In this document: positions 17,708 to 29,415 of the stretch, piece by piece
How the letters are laid out: every line of letters begins with the position of its first letter
Numbering within the stretch: the first letter of the stretch is position 1
Assembly: GCA_027491255.1 (NCBI GenBank)
Contig: JAIXWM010000094.1
Coordinates: 1-59,499, forward strand
Origin: Rubrivivax sp.
GTDB taxonomy: Bacteria; Pseudomonadota; Gammaproteobacteria; Burkholderiales; Burkholderiaceae_C
Direction of reading: 5' to 3'
Length of the DNA stretch: 59,499 bases
Notes under the pieces: model-generated
What the model was told of the DNA's origin: nothing
Seen by the model: only the letters and a program-made list of their open reading frames with translations
Database searches by the model: none
Translations under genes and position numbers: made by a program

Positions 17708-18844
17708 ATGGTGAATCTCCTCGGCCTTGATCTTGACGCGCTTGTCGCCCACCTCGACGCGCTTCAGGAAAAGCGTTTCCGCGCGGTGCAGTTGTTTCGC
17801 TGGATCCATCGGGCCGGTGAATCCGACTTCTCGCGCATGACCGACATCGCGCGGTCCTTGCGCGAGAAGCTTCAGGGAACGTGTGAGGTTCGGGCGCTGC
17901 CGGTGCTGACCGAGCAGTGCTCCGCCGACGGTACCGTCAAGTGGCTGTTCGACGTGGGTGACGGCAATGCGGTCGAAACGGTCTTCATACCCGAGAGCGA
18001 CCGCGGAACCCTTTGCGTGTCTTCGCAGGCGGGTTGCGCGGTGGGGTGCCGCTTCTGCTCCACGGGGCACCAGGGATTCAGTCGCAACCTGACCACTGCA
18101 GAGATCGTGGCGCAGCTGTGGTGGGCAGAGCACCGCCTGCGCGCGCGCTTGAACCTGCGGCAGGGCGAGCGCGCCATCGACAACGTCGTGATGATGGGCA
18201 TGGGCGAGCCACTGCAGAACTTTGCGGCCCTCGTGCCGGCCCTGCGGATCATGCTCGACGACCATGCCTATGGGCTGTCCCGCCGGCGTGTCACGGTCTC
18301 GACCTCGGGCGTCGTCCCGATGATCGACCGTCTCGGGGAGGCATGCCCTGTGGCCTTGGCGGTGTCGCTGCACGCCCCTGACGATGCCCTGCGTGATCAT
18401 CTCGTGCCCTTGAACCGCAAGTACCCGCTGGCAGAGCTGATGTCCGCCTGTTCGCGGTATCTGCAGGCCGCTCCGCGCGACTTCATCACCTTCGAGTACT
18501 GCATGCTCGACGGCGTGAACGACAGTGACGACCATGCGCGCCAACTTGTGGCGCTGGTGCGCGGCCACTCGCCCGACTCGGCGCAGCCGGTGCCCTGCAA
18601 GCTCAACCTGATACCTTTCAACCCTTTCCCGGCTTCCGGATTGCGCCGCTCGCCCAAGGAACGTGTGCTCGCCTTCGCCCGTGTCCTGCAGGAGGCCGGT
18701 ATCGTGACGACGGTGCGTCGCACGCGTGGCGATGACATCGACGCTGCCTGCGGTCAACTGGCGGGCGAGGTGCTCGACCGTACCGACGTCGGTTCGCGTC
18801 TGGCGCGTGGTGTGTTCCCGGTCCAGGTGGTTGCGGCGCGATGA
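17708..18844 (+). CDS. rlmN: Dual-specificity 23S rRNA A2503 / tRNA A37 C2-methyltransferase
   Basis: RlmN is a radical SAM enzyme that methylates C2 of A2503 in 23S rRNA and A37 in some tRNAs, affecting fidelity. The 4Fe-4S motif is CAVGCRFC. The SAM-binding GMGEPLQN follows, and the resolving cysteine is in [13 protein letters not shown] near the C-terminus. With the ATG at 17708 the protein has 378 residues, typical of the family. The preceding GCAGGGG can serve as ribosome binding site. The stop overlaps the pilF start (ATGA), so translation is coupled. Confidence 0.96.
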   Translation: MVNLLGLDLDALVAHLDALQEKRFRAVQLFRWIHRAGESDFSRMTDIARSLREKLQGTCEVRALPVLTEQCSADGTVKWLFDVGDGNAVETVFIPESDRGTLCVSSQAGCAVGCRFCSTGHQGFSRNLTTAEIVAQLWWAEHRLRARLNLRQGERAIDNVVMMGMGEPLQNFAALVPALRIMLDDHAYGLSRRRVTVSTSGVVPMIDRLGEACPVALAVSLHAPDDALRDHLVPLNRKYPLAELMSACSRYLQAAPRDFITFEYCMLDGVNDSDDHARQLVALVRGHSPDSAQPVPCKLNLIPFNPFPASGLRRSPKERVLAFARVLQEAGIVTTVRRTRGDDIDAACGQLAGEVLDRTDVGSRLARGVFPVQVVAAR

Positions 18845-19680
18845 GACCTCGCGCGCCGCACCGTGCCGAACCTCGGACTTCCAGGCCCGGGCGGAGCTTG
18901 CTTTTCGCTGCCGCCTTCCTGGTGTCGTGGGTGCTGACAGGGTGTGCGGGAGTCGTAGGCGGCGCAGTGCAGCGCGACCTCCGCGCCACCTCGGATCTGA
19001 GTGATGCCGACCGGCTGGCCCAGGTCCGGCTGGAACTCGCTTCGGGCTACTTTGCACGCGGCCAGACGGTGGTGGCGCTGGATGAGGTCAAGCGGGCCCT
19101 CGCCGCCCGACCCGATCTGGCGCCAGCGCACGAATTGCGCGGCCTCATCCACGCCCAGCTTGGCGAGTCGGCCCAGGCCGAAGACAGCTTCCGGCGTGCC
19201 TTGCAACTTGCGCCGCGCAGCGGCGACACGATGCACAACTATGGCTGGTTCCTCTGTCAGCAGCGCCGCTGGTCCGAGGCCGACGGCTGGTTTTCCCGCG
19301 CCTTGGAGCAGCCAGGTTATCGTGCCGTGGAGCGGACCGGGCTGGCCCAGGGTATCTGCCAAGGGCGAGCCGGGGACCTCCGGCAGGCGCGGCAGACGCT
19401 GAACCGCGTGGTCGAGCGCGACCCGCGCAACCCCGCCTCCGTCTACCCGCTGGCCGAGGTGATGTTCTTGCTGGGTGACGATGCTGCCGCCCGCGCACAG
19501 TTGCAGCGCCTTCAGGGTGACGCGGAACTCGTCAACGCTCAGGTCTTGTGGCTGGCAGTCAAGGTCGAGCGGCGGCTGGGCGACCGGGAAGCGATGCAAC
19601 ATGCCGCTCGTCTGCTCGTGGCGCGGTTCCCGGCGTCTGCGCAGGCCGTCTTGTATCGGGAAGGGCGTTTCGATGAATGA
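18841..19680 (+). CDS. pilF: Type IV pilus biogenesis TPR lipoprotein PilF/PilW
   Basis: PilF (PilW in Neisseria) is an outer-membrane lipoprotein that helps the PilQ secretin assemble. The signal sequence ends in the lipobox LTGC with C35 as the lipidated residue. Residues 55-270 are TPR repeats, with family features such as [20 protein letters not shown] and the pattern [18 protein letters not shown]. The 279-residue length fits. The start overlaps the rlmN stop by four bases, and the end overlaps rodZ by eight bases. The presence of this gene implies type IV pili, but no other pil genes are in the window. Confidence 0.9.
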   Translation: MRPRAPHRAEPRTSRPGRSLLFAAAFLVSWVLTGCAGVVGGAVQRDLRATSDLSDADRLAQVRLELASGYFARGQTVVALDEVKRALAARPDLAPAHELRGLIHAQLGESAQAEDSFRRALQLAPRSGDTMHNYGWFLCQQRRWSEADGWFSRALEQPGYRAVERTGLAQGICQGRAGDLRQARQTLNRVVERDPRNPASVYPLAEVMFLLGDDAAARAQLQRLQGDAELVNAQVLWLAVKVERRLGDREAMQHAARLLVARFPASAQAVLYREGRFDE

Positions 19681-20556
19681 GGCGGGACCACCAGCGGGTA
19701 TGGTGACGGCCGGCACACTGATCCGCGCCGAGCGCGAGAGGCGGGGTCTGCGGCTGGATGTTCTGGCGGCCACCCTGAAAGTCGGCGTGTTCAAGCTCCA
19801 GGCCCTCGAGGAGGACCGTTTTGACGAACTGCCGGATGCGGCGTTCACCCGGGCGCTGGCGATGTCGGTGTGCCGCGTCATGGGTGTCGATGCCGCGCCC
19901 GTTCTCGCCTTGTTGCCCAGGGCCGACGGTTCGCCCGAAGCGCTGGAGCACGTGACATCCGGGCTGCAGGAGCCTTTCGATGCCAGGGCCAGCCATGGAT
20001 GGGGCGGGCACAGCGTGCCGGCCTGGCGATCGCCCTTGGTGATGGCTGCCGGTTTGGCGATGGTGATCGCCCTGTTCGTGGGCTTGCTGTGGTCGTCTTG
20101 GCCCTTGCTGCAACACGGCGCGAGACAGCCGACGCCTGCCGTGGTGTCAGCGCCGCCTGCTGCGAGTTCCTCGCCGTCCGCGTCGCAGGTGTTGGCGCCT
20201 TCGGCGGCGCCGTCGGCCGCTGCGGTGGTGGGACTCGCCCCCCCTGGAGCCGATCCGGTGCCATCGGCGGGCGAGGGGCGCGGGACGGCGTCAGGGCCCA
20301 CCCTTCGTGTGGATTCCGGCGTGTCGCATGCGTCCGCCGTCCGCGTGACTGCCCCCACCTGGGTCGAACTGCGTGACGGCGCCGGTCGGACGCTTTGGGC
20401 GCGCACGCTGGCCGCGGGCGAGTCTGCGCCGATCGAAGGTGCGCTGCCCTTGCGCCTGATCGTGGGCAATGCCAGCGCTGCCAGCGTCGTCTTCAACGGG
20501 CAGCCCGTCGATCTGCGGCCGTGGACCAGGGACAATATGGCCAGCGTTGAGATAAA

Positions 20557-20560
<4 letters not shown>
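19673..20560 (+). CDS. rodZ: RodZ-like helix-turn-helix membrane protein
   Basis: RodZ links the MreB cytoskeleton to the elongasome and sets cell shape. The layout matches: a cytoplasmic HTH_25 domain at residues 10-80 ([19 protein letters not shown]), one membrane helix near 120-143 ([20 protein letters not shown]), a Ser/Ala/Pro-rich periplasmic linker and a C-terminal DUF4115 beta domain ([19 protein letters not shown]). The protein has 295 residues. The ATG at 19673 is preceded by GGGAAGGG. It sits between pilF and ispG and overlaps both, as in related genomes. Confidence 0.88.
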
Positions 20561-21852
<1,292 letters not shown>

Positions 21853-21923
21853 GTCCGCACGCGCCGCCCGGGCCGGGTCCGGGCCATTCGATACCCCGCG
21901 CCGGCACGGCGTAGAGAGTCCCC

Positions 21924-23240
21924 ATGTCAGAGTCCGATCCCGCCACCCGTACCGGCGCGAGCGCGCTGCGCGCCATTCGCGGCATGAACGACATCCTCCC
22001 GCCCGATTCGGCGCGCTGGGAGTGGTTCGAAGACGTCGTTCGACGCGTGATGCGTCGATATGGCTACCGCAACATCCGCACTCCTGTGGTCGAGCCGACC
22101 GCGCTGTTCGTGCGCGGACTCGGCGAGGTCACCGACATCGTCGAGAAGGAGATGTATTCCTTCGTCGACAGCATGAACGGCGACGCGCTGACGTTGCGCC
22201 CGGAGAACACCGCCGGCGTCGTGCGGGCCGCGATAGAGCACAACCTGCTGCACGATGGAGGCAAGCGCCTCTACTACATCGGACCGATGTTCCGCCATGA
22301 GCGTCCCCAGCGCGGGCGCTACCGGCAGTTCCATCAGGTCGGGGTCGAGGCTCTGGGGCATCCCGGACCCGAGATCGATGCCGAGGTCATCCTGATGGCG
22401 CGGTCCCTGTGGCGAGAACTCGGTCTTGGCGACGTCCGGCTCGAACTCAACAGCCTGGGCCAGTCGGACGAGCGTCGCAGCCACCGTGAGGCGCTGATCG
22501 CGCACTTCGAAGCCCACCGCGACCTCCTGGACGCCGATGCCTTGCGCCGCCTGCACACGAATCCGCTGCGCATCCTGGACACCAAGAACCCGGCGATGGC
22601 GTCGGTGGTCGACAGCGCGCCTCGCCTGGCCGACCACCTCGGAGCGGCCTCGCGCGGCCATCTGGAGTCGGTGTGCCGTGTGCTGGACGCCGCGGGTCAG
22701 CCGTACACGATCAATCCGCGCCTCGTGCGCGGCATGGACTACTACAACCTGACCGTGTTCGAGTGGGTGACCGACAAGCTGGGTTCCCAGGGCACGCTGT
22801 GTGGAGGAGGGCGCTACGATCCGCTCGTGCAGATGCTGGGCGGCAAGCCGGCCCCGGGTATCGGCTGGGGCATGGGTATCGAGCGTGTGCTCGACCTCGT
22901 CGCCGAACTTGGCCTCGGCCCTCAGCCAGCGCCGCCTGACATCTACTGCATACTTCCCGACAGGTCCGCAGCTCCGGTGGCCCTTTCCGTGGCCGAGTCG
23001 CTGCGGTCGCACGGGCTGTCCGTGCTTATGCACGCCGCCTCGGCCGAAGGGCAAGGGAGCATGAAGAGCCAGTTCAGGCGCGCTGATGCCAGCGGCGCCC
23101 GATTTGCTCTTGTGTTCGGAGCGCAGGAGTTGGCGGCAGGCAGTGTTTCGGTCAAGCCGTTGCGCGACGATCAGGCGGCCCAGACCACCCACCTGCTGGC
23201 CGACCTTGCCCAGTGGGCGGTCGGACTGCGCGCCGCATAA
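21924..23240 (+). CDS. hisS: Histidyl-tRNA synthetase
   Basis: HisS charges tRNA-His. It is a class II synthetase: motif 1 region at [11 protein letters not shown], motif 2 at [20 protein letters not shown], and GGGRYDPL with the histidine-binding signature [12 protein letters not shown]. The anticodon-binding domain occupies the last 95 residues. The length of 438 residues is a little above the usual 420-430. GAGAG precedes the ATG. The paralogue HisZ, which lacks the anticodon domain, is encoded near 30.6 kb. Confidence 0.96.
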   Translation: MSESDPATRTGASALRAIRGMNDILPPDSARWEWFEDVVRRVMRRYGYRNIRTPVVEPTALFVRGLGEVTDIVEKEMYSFVDSMNGDALTLRPENTAGVVRAAIEHNLLHDGGKRLYYIGPMFRHERPQRGRYRQFHQVGVEALGHPGPEIDAEVILMARSLWRELGLGDVRLELNSLGQSDERRSHREALIAHFEAHRDLLDADALRRLHTNPLRILDTKNPAMASVVDSAPRLADHLGAASRGHLESVCRVLDAAGQPYTINPRLVRGMDYYNLTVFEWVTDKLGSQGTLCGGGRYDPLVQMLGGKPAPGIGWGMGIERVLDLVAELGLGPQPAPPDIYCILPDRSAAPVALSVAESLRSHGLSVLMHAASAEGQGSMKSQFRRADASGARFALVFGAQELAAGSVSVKPLRDDQAAQTTHLLADLAQWAVGLRAA

Positions 23241-23265
23241 TCGACTTTTCTCAGCTGGGAGCCCC

Positions 23266-23919
23266 ATGGCGACTACCCTCGACCTGCAAGAGCAGGAGCA
23301 GATCGACGAACTGAAAGCGTTCTGGAAGCGCTGGGGCAACCTGATCACCTGGGCGTTGATCGCGGCACTTGCCGCTTTCGCCGGCTGGAATGGTTGGAAC
23401 TGGTACCAACGCGAACAAGGCATCAAGGCCGGGGTCTTGTTCGATGAACTGGACCGCACCGTAGCCGCGGGTGACGTCGAGCGTGCTGGGCGGGTCTTTT
23501 CAGACCTTCGAGAGCGCCACCCGGGTACCACGTGGGCTGCCCAAGGGGGCTTGCTCGTGGCGCGTCTGCAGCATGAGCGGGCCAAGGCGGAAGAATCCGT
23601 TGCAACCCTCACCTGGGTGGCTGACAAGGCAGCCGACCCTGCCATGCAGGCCATCGCGCGCCTGCGCCTGGCGGGCTTGCACCTGGATGCCAAGCGTCCC
23701 GATGCAGCGCTCGAGGCGCTGTCCCGCGCCTCGGCTGCGGGTTTCGAGGCGCTCGTGGCTGATCGTCGAGGAGACGCGTTGAAGTCCCAGGGGAAGGTGG
23801 CCGAGGCCGTCGAGGCCTACCGTGCCGCACACCAGGGCCTGCCCGAATCGCTCGACTACCGCAGGGTCGTCGAGGCGAAGCTGACGGCGCTGGGTGCGCC
23901 TGTGGCGGCGGCTCGCTGA
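23266..23919 (+). CDS. YfgM-like TPR membrane protein (ancillary SecYEG factor)
   Basis: This 217-residue protein has an N-terminal cytoplasmic segment (QEQEQIDELKAFWKRWGN), one membrane helix near residues 27-45 and a periplasmic TPR-like region, matching the YfgM/TPR_21 family found between hisS and bamB in many proteobacteria. In E. coli YfgM associates with the SecYEG translocon and PpiD and helps hand over periplasmic chaperone clients. The ATG at 23266 follows GGGAG. It is two bases from bamB, so the genes are probably coupled. Confidence 0.88.
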   Translation: MATTLDLQEQEQIDELKAFWKRWGNLITWALIAALAAFAGWNGWNWYQREQGIKAGVLFDELDRTVAAGDVERAGRVFSDLRERHPGTTWAAQGGLLVARLQHERAKAEESVATLTWVADKAADPAMQAIARLRLAGLHLDAKRPDAALEALSRASAAGFEALVADRRGDALKSQGKVAEAVEAYRAAHQGLPESLDYRRVVEAKLTALGAPVAAAR

Positions 23920-23921
23920 CC

Positions 23922-25064
23922 ATGATCGCCGAACGCGTGCGCGCTTGGCCTCCCATCTTGGCGCGGCTGGGTATGGGCGTGGCGCTGGTGGCTGCGTTGG
24001 CCGGTTGCGCCAGCGACAAGCCCAAGCCGGCAACGCTCGAGCCGCTGGCGCCGCAGATCGCCGGTCGGCAGATCTGGCAGTTCAAGTTGCCTGGAGTAAG
24101 CTTTCCGCTGGCCATGACGGTCCGCGATGGTCGCGTCTACGCCGCCGGCGACGACGGCACGGTCGTCGCTTTACAGATCGGCACTGGCGCGGTGGTGTGG
24201 CGGGCGCAGGCCGGTGCACCGCTGGCCGCGGGTGTGGGCAGCGACGGGCGGCATGCGGCGGTTGTCACCCGCAACAACGAACTCGTCGTCTTTGACGAGG
24301 GTCGGCTTGCCTGGAAGACGCGGTTGGCTGGCCGCGTCATGACGGCGCCTCTGGTGGCTGGCGAGCGCGTGTTCGTACTTGGCGTGGACCGATCGGTCCT
24401 GGCCTTCGATGCGCTGGACGGTCGGCCGCTTTGGGCGCTGCAGCGCCCTGGAGATCCGCTGACGCTCGGTCACGCAGGCGTGATCCTTCCTTTCGGCGAC
24501 ACCCTGATCGTGGGGCAGGGGCCTCGCCTGTCGTCGGTCGAGCCTTTGCGGGGCAGCGTGCGTTGGGAGGTGGCCGTCGCATCTCCGCGCGGCACGAACG
24601 AGGTCGAGCGCCTGGCCGATCTGATCGGGCCGGCAGTCCGCCTGCAATCCGCGGTCTGTGTTCGCGCATTCCAGTCGTCGGTAGGTTGCGTGGACGCCGC
24701 TCGAGGCGTTCTGAGGTGGTCGCGCAACGTGGGTGGCGTCCAGGCGGTCGGCGCCGACGATGAATTGCTCGTTGCGGCGGACGCGAGTGATCGCCTGTCG
24801 GCGTGGCGTCAGGGCTCGGGGCAACTGGTCTGGACGAGCGAGAAGTTCCTTTTCCGGCAACTGTCGGGGATCGCCCTGGCCGGCAAGGCGGCGGTCTTCG
24901 GTGACCTCGACGGTCAACTGCACTTCGTCGATCGCCAGGATGGCCGGCCGCTGCTGCGCCTGCCCACGGACGGCAGCGCCATCGTCACGACGCCGGTGCT
25001 GTCGGGCACCACACTTGTGGTGGCCAGCCGCTCGGGCGGGGTGTTCGCCTTTCGGCCCGAGTGA
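23922..25064 (+). CDS. bamB: Outer-membrane assembly lipoprotein BamB
   Basis: BamB is the beta-propeller lipoprotein of the BAM complex and binds BamA. The lipobox is LAGC with C29 lipidated. The body consists of PQQ-type propeller blades (repeats such as GRVYAAGDDGTVVALQIGTG, VLAFDALDGRPLWALQ and CVDAARGVLRWSRNVGG). The 380-residue length is typical. It is followed 23 bases later by der, the usual neighbour. Confidence 0.95.
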   Translation: MIAERVRAWPPILARLGMGVALVAALAGCASDKPKPATLEPLAPQIAGRQIWQFKLPGVSFPLAMTVRDGRVYAAGDDGTVVALQIGTGAVVWRAQAGAPLAAGVGSDGRHAAVVTRNNELVVFDEGRLAWKTRLAGRVMTAPLVAGERVFVLGVDRSVLAFDALDGRPLWALQRPGDPLTLGHAGVILPFGDTLIVGQGPRLSSVEPLRGSVRWEVAVASPRGTNEVERLADLIGPAVRLQSAVCVRAFQSSVGCVDAARGVLRWSRNVGGVQAVGADDELLVAADASDRLSAWRQGSGQLVWTSEKFLFRQLSGIALAGKAAVFGDLDGQLHFVDRQDGRPLLRLPTDGSAIVTTPVLSGTTLVVASRSGGVFAFRPE

Positions 25065-25086
25065 CCGAGTTGATGGTTCCTGATCA

Positions 25087-26427
25087 GTGAAGCCCGTTGT
25101 TGCCATCGTCGGCCGGCCCAATGTCGGCAAGAGCACGCTTTTCAACCGGCTGACGAAGAGCCGAGACGCCATCGTGGCCGACTTCCCTGGCCTGACGCGC
25201 GACCGTCACTACGGGAATGCACGGCTGGGCGCGCGCGAATTCATCATCGTCGACACGGGTGGGTTCGAGCCCGACGCGGGTGACGGGATCGTGCGTGAGA
25301 TGGCGCGCCAGACGCGCCAGGCCGTGGCTGAGGCCGACGTCGTCATCTTCGTCGTCGACGTCCGCGCCGGGCTGTCAGCGCAGGATCACGACATCGCCGA
25401 CTACCTGCGCAGTCAGCGCAAGCGCGTGGTGCTGGCCGCCAACAAGGCCGAGGGCATGCGCGAGTCCCCGCTGCTGGCCGAGTTCCACGAACTCGGCATC
25501 GGTGAGCCGGTCCCGGTCTCATCGGCCCATGGCCAGGGCATCCGCAGCCTCGTCGAGGTGGCGTTGGATCAACTGCCGCCGCAGGGTGATGATGAAGCGG
25601 CCGGTCAGGACGACGCCGATCGGCCGGTGCGGCTGGCCGTGGCAGGACGGCCGAACGTGGGCAAGTCCACCTTGATCAACGCCTGGCTGGGCGAGGAGCG
25701 CTTGATCGCCTTCGACCAGCCTGGCACGACGCGCGACGCGATCGTCGTTCCCTTCGAGCGTGAGGGCAGGCGGTTCGAATTGGTCGACACGGCGGGGCTG
25801 CGGCGCAAGGGCCGCGTCTTCGAGGCCGTGGAGAAGTTCTCGGTGGTCAAGACGCTGCAGGCCATCGAGCATGCCAACGTGGTCGTGCTGCTGCTCGATG
25901 CCACGCAGGGCGTGTCCGAGCAGGACGCCCACATCGCGGGGTACGTCCTGGAGTGCGGCCGCGCGGTCGTGATTGCGCTCAACAAGTGGGATGCCGTGGA
26001 CGCTTACCAGCGCGAAATGCTGCAGCGTTCGATCGACCAGCGCCTGAGTTTCCTGCGCCACGCGCCTCCGCTGCACGTCTCGGCTTTGCGGCGCCAGGGG
26101 CTGGGTCCGCTTTGGCGGGCCATTGGCCAGGCGTATGACTCGGCAATGAGCAAGCTGCCGACGCCGGCTCTGAACAAGGTGCTGCTGGAGGCGGTCGCGC
26201 ACCAGCAACCAGCGCGCGCAGGGCGTTTCCGGCCGAAGTTGCGTTATGCGCACCAAGGGGGCATGAACCCACCGGTGATCGTGATTCACGGCAACTCGCT
26301 GGAGCACGTCAGTGACGCGTACAAGCGCTACCTCGAAGGGCGGATCCGGGATCATTTCCGCCTCACGGGCACGCCACTGCGCATCGAGATGCGTTCGGCG
26401 GACAACCCTTTCGTCCAGCAGGACTGA
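25087..26427 (+). CDS. der: Ribosome biogenesis GTPase Der (EngA)
   Basis: Der is an essential GTPase for 50S subunit maturation with two G domains in tandem. The first P-loop is GRPNVGKST at residues 8-16 and the second is GRPNVGKST near 190, each followed by DTxG switch motifs ([18 protein letters not shown]). The C-terminal KH-like domain ends with [19 protein letters not shown] and [10 protein letters not shown]. The length of 446 residues fits. The start is GTG. Confidence 0.97.
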   Translation: MKPVVAIVGRPNVGKSTLFNRLTKSRDAIVADFPGLTRDRHYGNARLGAREFIIVDTGGFEPDAGDGIVREMARQTRQAVAEADVVIFVVDVRAGLSAQDHDIADYLRSQRKRVVLAANKAEGMRESPLLAEFHELGIGEPVPVSSAHGQGIRSLVEVALDQLPPQGDDEAAGQDDADRPVRLAVAGRPNVGKSTLINAWLGEERLIAFDQPGTTRDAIVVPFEREGRRFELVDTAGLRRKGRVFEAVEKFSVVKTLQAIEHANVVVLLLDATQGVSEQDAHIAGYVLECGRAVVIALNKWDAVDAYQREMLQRSIDQRLSFLRHAPPLHVSALRRQGLGPLWRAIGQAYDSAMSKLPTPALNKVLLEAVAHQQPARAGRFRPKLRYAHQGGMNPPVIVIHGNSLEHVSDAYKRYLEGRIRDHFRLTGTPLRIEMRSADNPFVQQD

Positions 26428-26507
26428 TGCGGCGTCGGCCGCCCCTTGCGGCCCGCGGTCCCGACCCCATGTGGTAATGTGTCCGCCCTTCCATCACGGA
26501 GCATATC

Positions 26508-26747
26508 GTGAGCAACAAAGGCCAGCTACTTCAAGATCCGTTCCTCAATCTTTTGCGCAAGGAACATGTCCCGGTGTCGATTTATCTCGTCAACGGTATC
26601 AAACTGCAGGGCCAGATCGAATCTTTCGATCAGTATGTGGTCTTGCTGCGCAACACCGTGACCCAGATGGTCTACAAGCACGCCATCTCGACGGTCGTTC
26701 CCGGCCGCGCTGTGAACTTCCACCCCAATGACCCCGAGCCGGCCTGA
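26508..26747 (+). CDS. hfq: RNA chaperone Hfq
   Basis: Hfq is the hexameric Sm-like chaperone for small RNAs. The 79-residue protein contains the Sm1 segment ([20 protein letters not shown]) and Sm2 YKHAI. The GTG start follows CGGAG. The C-terminal tail is very short, as in other betaproteobacteria. It is followed by hflX and hflKC, the classical hfq locus order. Confidence 0.97.
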   Translation: MSNKGQLLQDPFLNLLRKEHVPVSIYLVNGIKLQGQIESFDQYVVLLRNTVTQMVYKHAISTVVPGRAVNFHPNDPEPA

Positions 26748-26874
26748 TGCCTGTCGTGACGGACTCTTCTGACGTGATGGCGCTCCTCGTGAGCCCATGC
26801 AAGGTCCGTCCTGCTGCGCTGCCCGAGGGTGACGTCGCGCGTCCAGTCGGCGTCGCCGGACTGGAGACGTCCCT

Positions 26875-28065
26875 TTGAGCGCTCCCGTCGCGCCGGCTGC
26901 CGTTCGCGCGGTGCTCGTCGGGGTCGATCTCGGCCCTGGTCATTTCTTCGATCCGGAGCTTGACGAACTCGCGCTGCTGGCGAGTTCAGCCGGTGACGAA
27001 CCTGTCGCCCGCGTGACCGCGCGTCGCAAGGCCCCGGACGCGGCGCTTTTCGTCGGCCAGGGCAAGGCCGAGGAAATCAAGGCGCTGGTCGCCGGCAGCG
27101 ACGCGCAGGGCGTGATCTTCGACCAGGCGCTCAGTCCGGTGCAGCAGCGCAACCTGGAGCGTCTGCTGGGTGTGCAGGTCTCCGACCGGACTGCGCTGAT
27201 CCTCGATATCTTCGCTGACCGCGCACGCAGCCACGAGGGCAAGCTCCAGGTCGAGCTTGCGCGCCTGCAGTACCTCTCCACGCGCCTCGTGCGGCGATGG
27301 TCTCACCTCGAACGTCAGCGCGGCGGCATCGGTACCCGCGGCGGTCCGGGCGAAACCCAGATCGAACTGGACCGGCGCATGATTGCCGAGCGCATCAAGG
27401 CTTTGAAGGGGCGCCTGGACAAGGTTCAGCGTCAGCAGGCGACCCAGCGGCGCGCGCGCGAGCGCCGTGGCACCTTCCGCGTCTGTCTGGTCGGCTACAC
27501 CAATGCCGGCAAGAGCACGCTGTTCAATGCGCTGGTCAAGGCGCGAAGCTATGCGGCGGACCAACTCTTTGCCACACTCGACACGACCACGCGTGAGTTC
27601 TGGCTCGAGGGCGCCCGCGTCTCGGTCACCCTGTCCGACACGGTCGGCTTCATCCGCGAGCTGCCGCACAAACTGGTCGAGGCCTTCCGCGCCACGCTTT
27701 CGGAGGCTGCCGACGCCGACCTGCTGCTTCATGTCGTCGACACCGCGAGCCCGCTGCTGCACGAGCAGCGCCTCGAGGTCGACCGGGTGCTCGACAGCAT
27801 CGGCGCAGGCGCGATCCCGCAGATCCTGGTCTGCAACAAGATCGATCGGCTGGGCGCCGAGGCGCTTCCCAGGGTGCTCGCGGACAGCGTGCCCGGTGCC
27901 GGTGGGACTTCGATTCCCAGAGTGTTTGTCAGCGCATTGACGGGCACAGGCCTTGGCGAGTTGCGTCGCCTCATCACCGAGGTGGCATCTCGCGGCGTCC
28001 ACAACCCTGCGGCTGCGGGCGTATCGACGCCCGACGATACTGCGGCTTGTCTGCACACAGCATGA
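26875..28065 (+). CDS. hflX: Ribosome-associated GTPase HflX
   Basis: HflX is a heat-shock-linked GTPase that splits stalled 70S ribosomes. The N-terminal subdomain includes GQGKAEEIKALV and the glycine-rich GGIGTRGGPGETQIELDRR. The G domain has the P-loop GYTNAGKST near residue 205, switch II DTVGFIRELPH and NKID. The start is an unusual TTG with GGAG eight bases upstream, giving 396 residues. The stop overlaps the hflK start as ATGA. Confidence 0.95.
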   Translation: MSAPVAPAAVRAVLVGVDLGPGHFFDPELDELALLASSAGDEPVARVTARRKAPDAALFVGQGKAEEIKALVAGSDAQGVIFDQALSPVQQRNLERLLGVQVSDRTALILDIFADRARSHEGKLQVELARLQYLSTRLVRRWSHLERQRGGIGTRGGPGETQIELDRRMIAERIKALKGRLDKVQRQQATQRRARERRGTFRVCLVGYTNAGKSTLFNALVKARSYAADQLFATLDTTTREFWLEGARVSVTLSDTVGFIRELPHKLVEAFRATLSEAADADLLLHVVDTASPLLHEQRLEVDRVLDSIGAGAIPQILVCNKIDRLGAEALPRVLADSVPGAGGTSIPRVFVSALTGTGLGELRRLITEVASRGVHNPAAAGVSTPDDTAACLHTA

Positions 28066-29405
28066 ATTCGACGATGTCCGATCGTTTTCCCGCGATGGGC
28101 CGCCTGGGCGCGGTGCTGCTCTCCACGGTTCGCCTGTTCGCGGGTGCCGTTCGGCATGCCCGGCTGCGGATGTTTTCGCTGGTGGGCAGGCCTCAGCCCG
28201 TCTGGAACGCGGGTCGTCCCGAAGGGCCGCCCGACCTCGACGAACTCTGGCGCGACTTCAATCGCAAGCTCAACGGCTTGCTGGGTGGCAAGGGTCGGGA
28301 ACGTCCCGATGGGCCATCGCAACCGCCTCCTGGCCAGCGTCCGCCGTCCGGGTCGCCCCCGTTCAAGGGCGCCGGCGTGGGCGCCGGCCTGATTGCCGGG
28401 GTGGCTGCGCTGATCTGGTTGGGTAGCGGCTTCTTCATTGTCCAGGAAGGTCAGCAGGCGGTGGTGACGTCTTTCGGGAAGTACAGCCACACCGCCGATG
28501 CCGGCTTCCAGTGGCGGTTTCCCTATCCTTTCCAGGCTCACGAATCGGTGGCCGTGACCCAGCTCCGGTCTGTGGACGTCGGCCGGAATTCAGTCGTTCA
28601 GGCCACGGGCTTGCGCGACTCGTCGATGCTGACCCAGGATGAGAACATTGTCGACATCCGCTTCACGGTGCAGTACCGCTTGAAGGATGCGCGCGCATAC
28701 CTGTTCGAGAACTACCGCCCGGACGAGGCCGTGGTGCAGGCGGCGGAGTCTTCCGTGCGTGAGATCGTTGGCCGCAGCAGGGTGGACCAGGTGCTCTACG
28801 AGCAGCGGGATGCGATCGCGAACGACCTGATGAAGTCGCTCCAGGCTCAATTGGATCGCCTGAACGCCGGCATCCTCATTGCGAACGTCAATGTGCAGAA
28901 CGTGCAGGTTCCCGAGCAGGTTCAGGCGGCCTTCAACGATGCCGTGAAGGCGGGAGCCGACCGGGACCGATTCAAGAACGAGGGGCAGGCCTACGCGAGC
29001 GACGTGATCCCGAAGGCACAGGGCACTTCGGCCCGCCTGCGGGAGGAGGCGGAAGGTTACCGCTCGCGCGTGGTTGCGCAGGCTGAAGGTGATTCGCAGC
29101 GTTTCCGTTCGGTCCTCACGGAGTACCAGAAAGCTCCTGCGGTCACGCGCGACCGCCTGTACCTGGAGACGATGCAGCAGGTGTATTCCAATGTCAGCAA
29201 GGTGATGGTGGACAGCCGCAATGGCTCCAACCTGTTGTACCTCCCGCTGGACAAGTTGATGCAACAGGCGGGGACTGGGCAGAGCTCTGCCGGTACGGCT
29301 GCCGCGGCGGAGGGCACCGCCAGCCCGTCTGTCGTGCCGCCCGCGCCGGCAGTGGATGCACGCGCACGCGACGGTACGCGAGCACGCGACCGCGACAGCC
29401 GTTGA
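28062..29405 (+). CDS. hflK: HflK, SPFH-family subunit of the FtsH-regulating HflKC complex
   Basis: HflK and HflC form a large membrane assembly that encloses and regulates the FtsH protease. The 447-residue protein has a cytoplasmic Gly/Pro-rich N-terminus (PPPGQRPPSGSPPF), one membrane helix near residues 105-125 and the SPFH/band-7 domain (QEGQQAVVTSFGKY onward), followed by a helical stretch and a low-complexity Ala/Arg tail. The ATG at 28062 overlaps the hflX stop; an in-frame start at 28047 adds five residues. hflC follows after 10 bases. Confidence 0.95.
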   Translation: MNSTMSDRFPAMGRLGAVLLSTVRLFAGAVRHARLRMFSLVGRPQPVWNAGRPEGPPDLDELWRDFNRKLNGLLGGKGRERPDGPSQPPPGQRPPSGSPPFKGAGVGAGLIAGVAALIWLGSGFFIVQEGQQAVVTSFGKYSHTADAGFQWRFPYPFQAHESVAVTQLRSVDVGRNSVVQATGLRDSSMLTQDENIVDIRFTVQYRLKDARAYLFENYRPDEAVVQAAESSVREIVGRSRVDQVLYEQRDAIANDLMKSLQAQLDRLNAGILIANVNVQNVQVPEQVQAAFNDAVKAGADRDRFKNEGQAYASDVIPKAQGTSARLREEAEGYRSRVVAQAEGDSQRFRSVLTEYQKAPAVTRDRLYLETMQQVYSNVSKVMVDSRNGSNLLYLPLDKLMQQAGTGQSSAGTAAAAEGTASPSVVPPAPAVDARARDGTRARDRDSR

Positions 29406-29415
29406 GGAGGGCAGG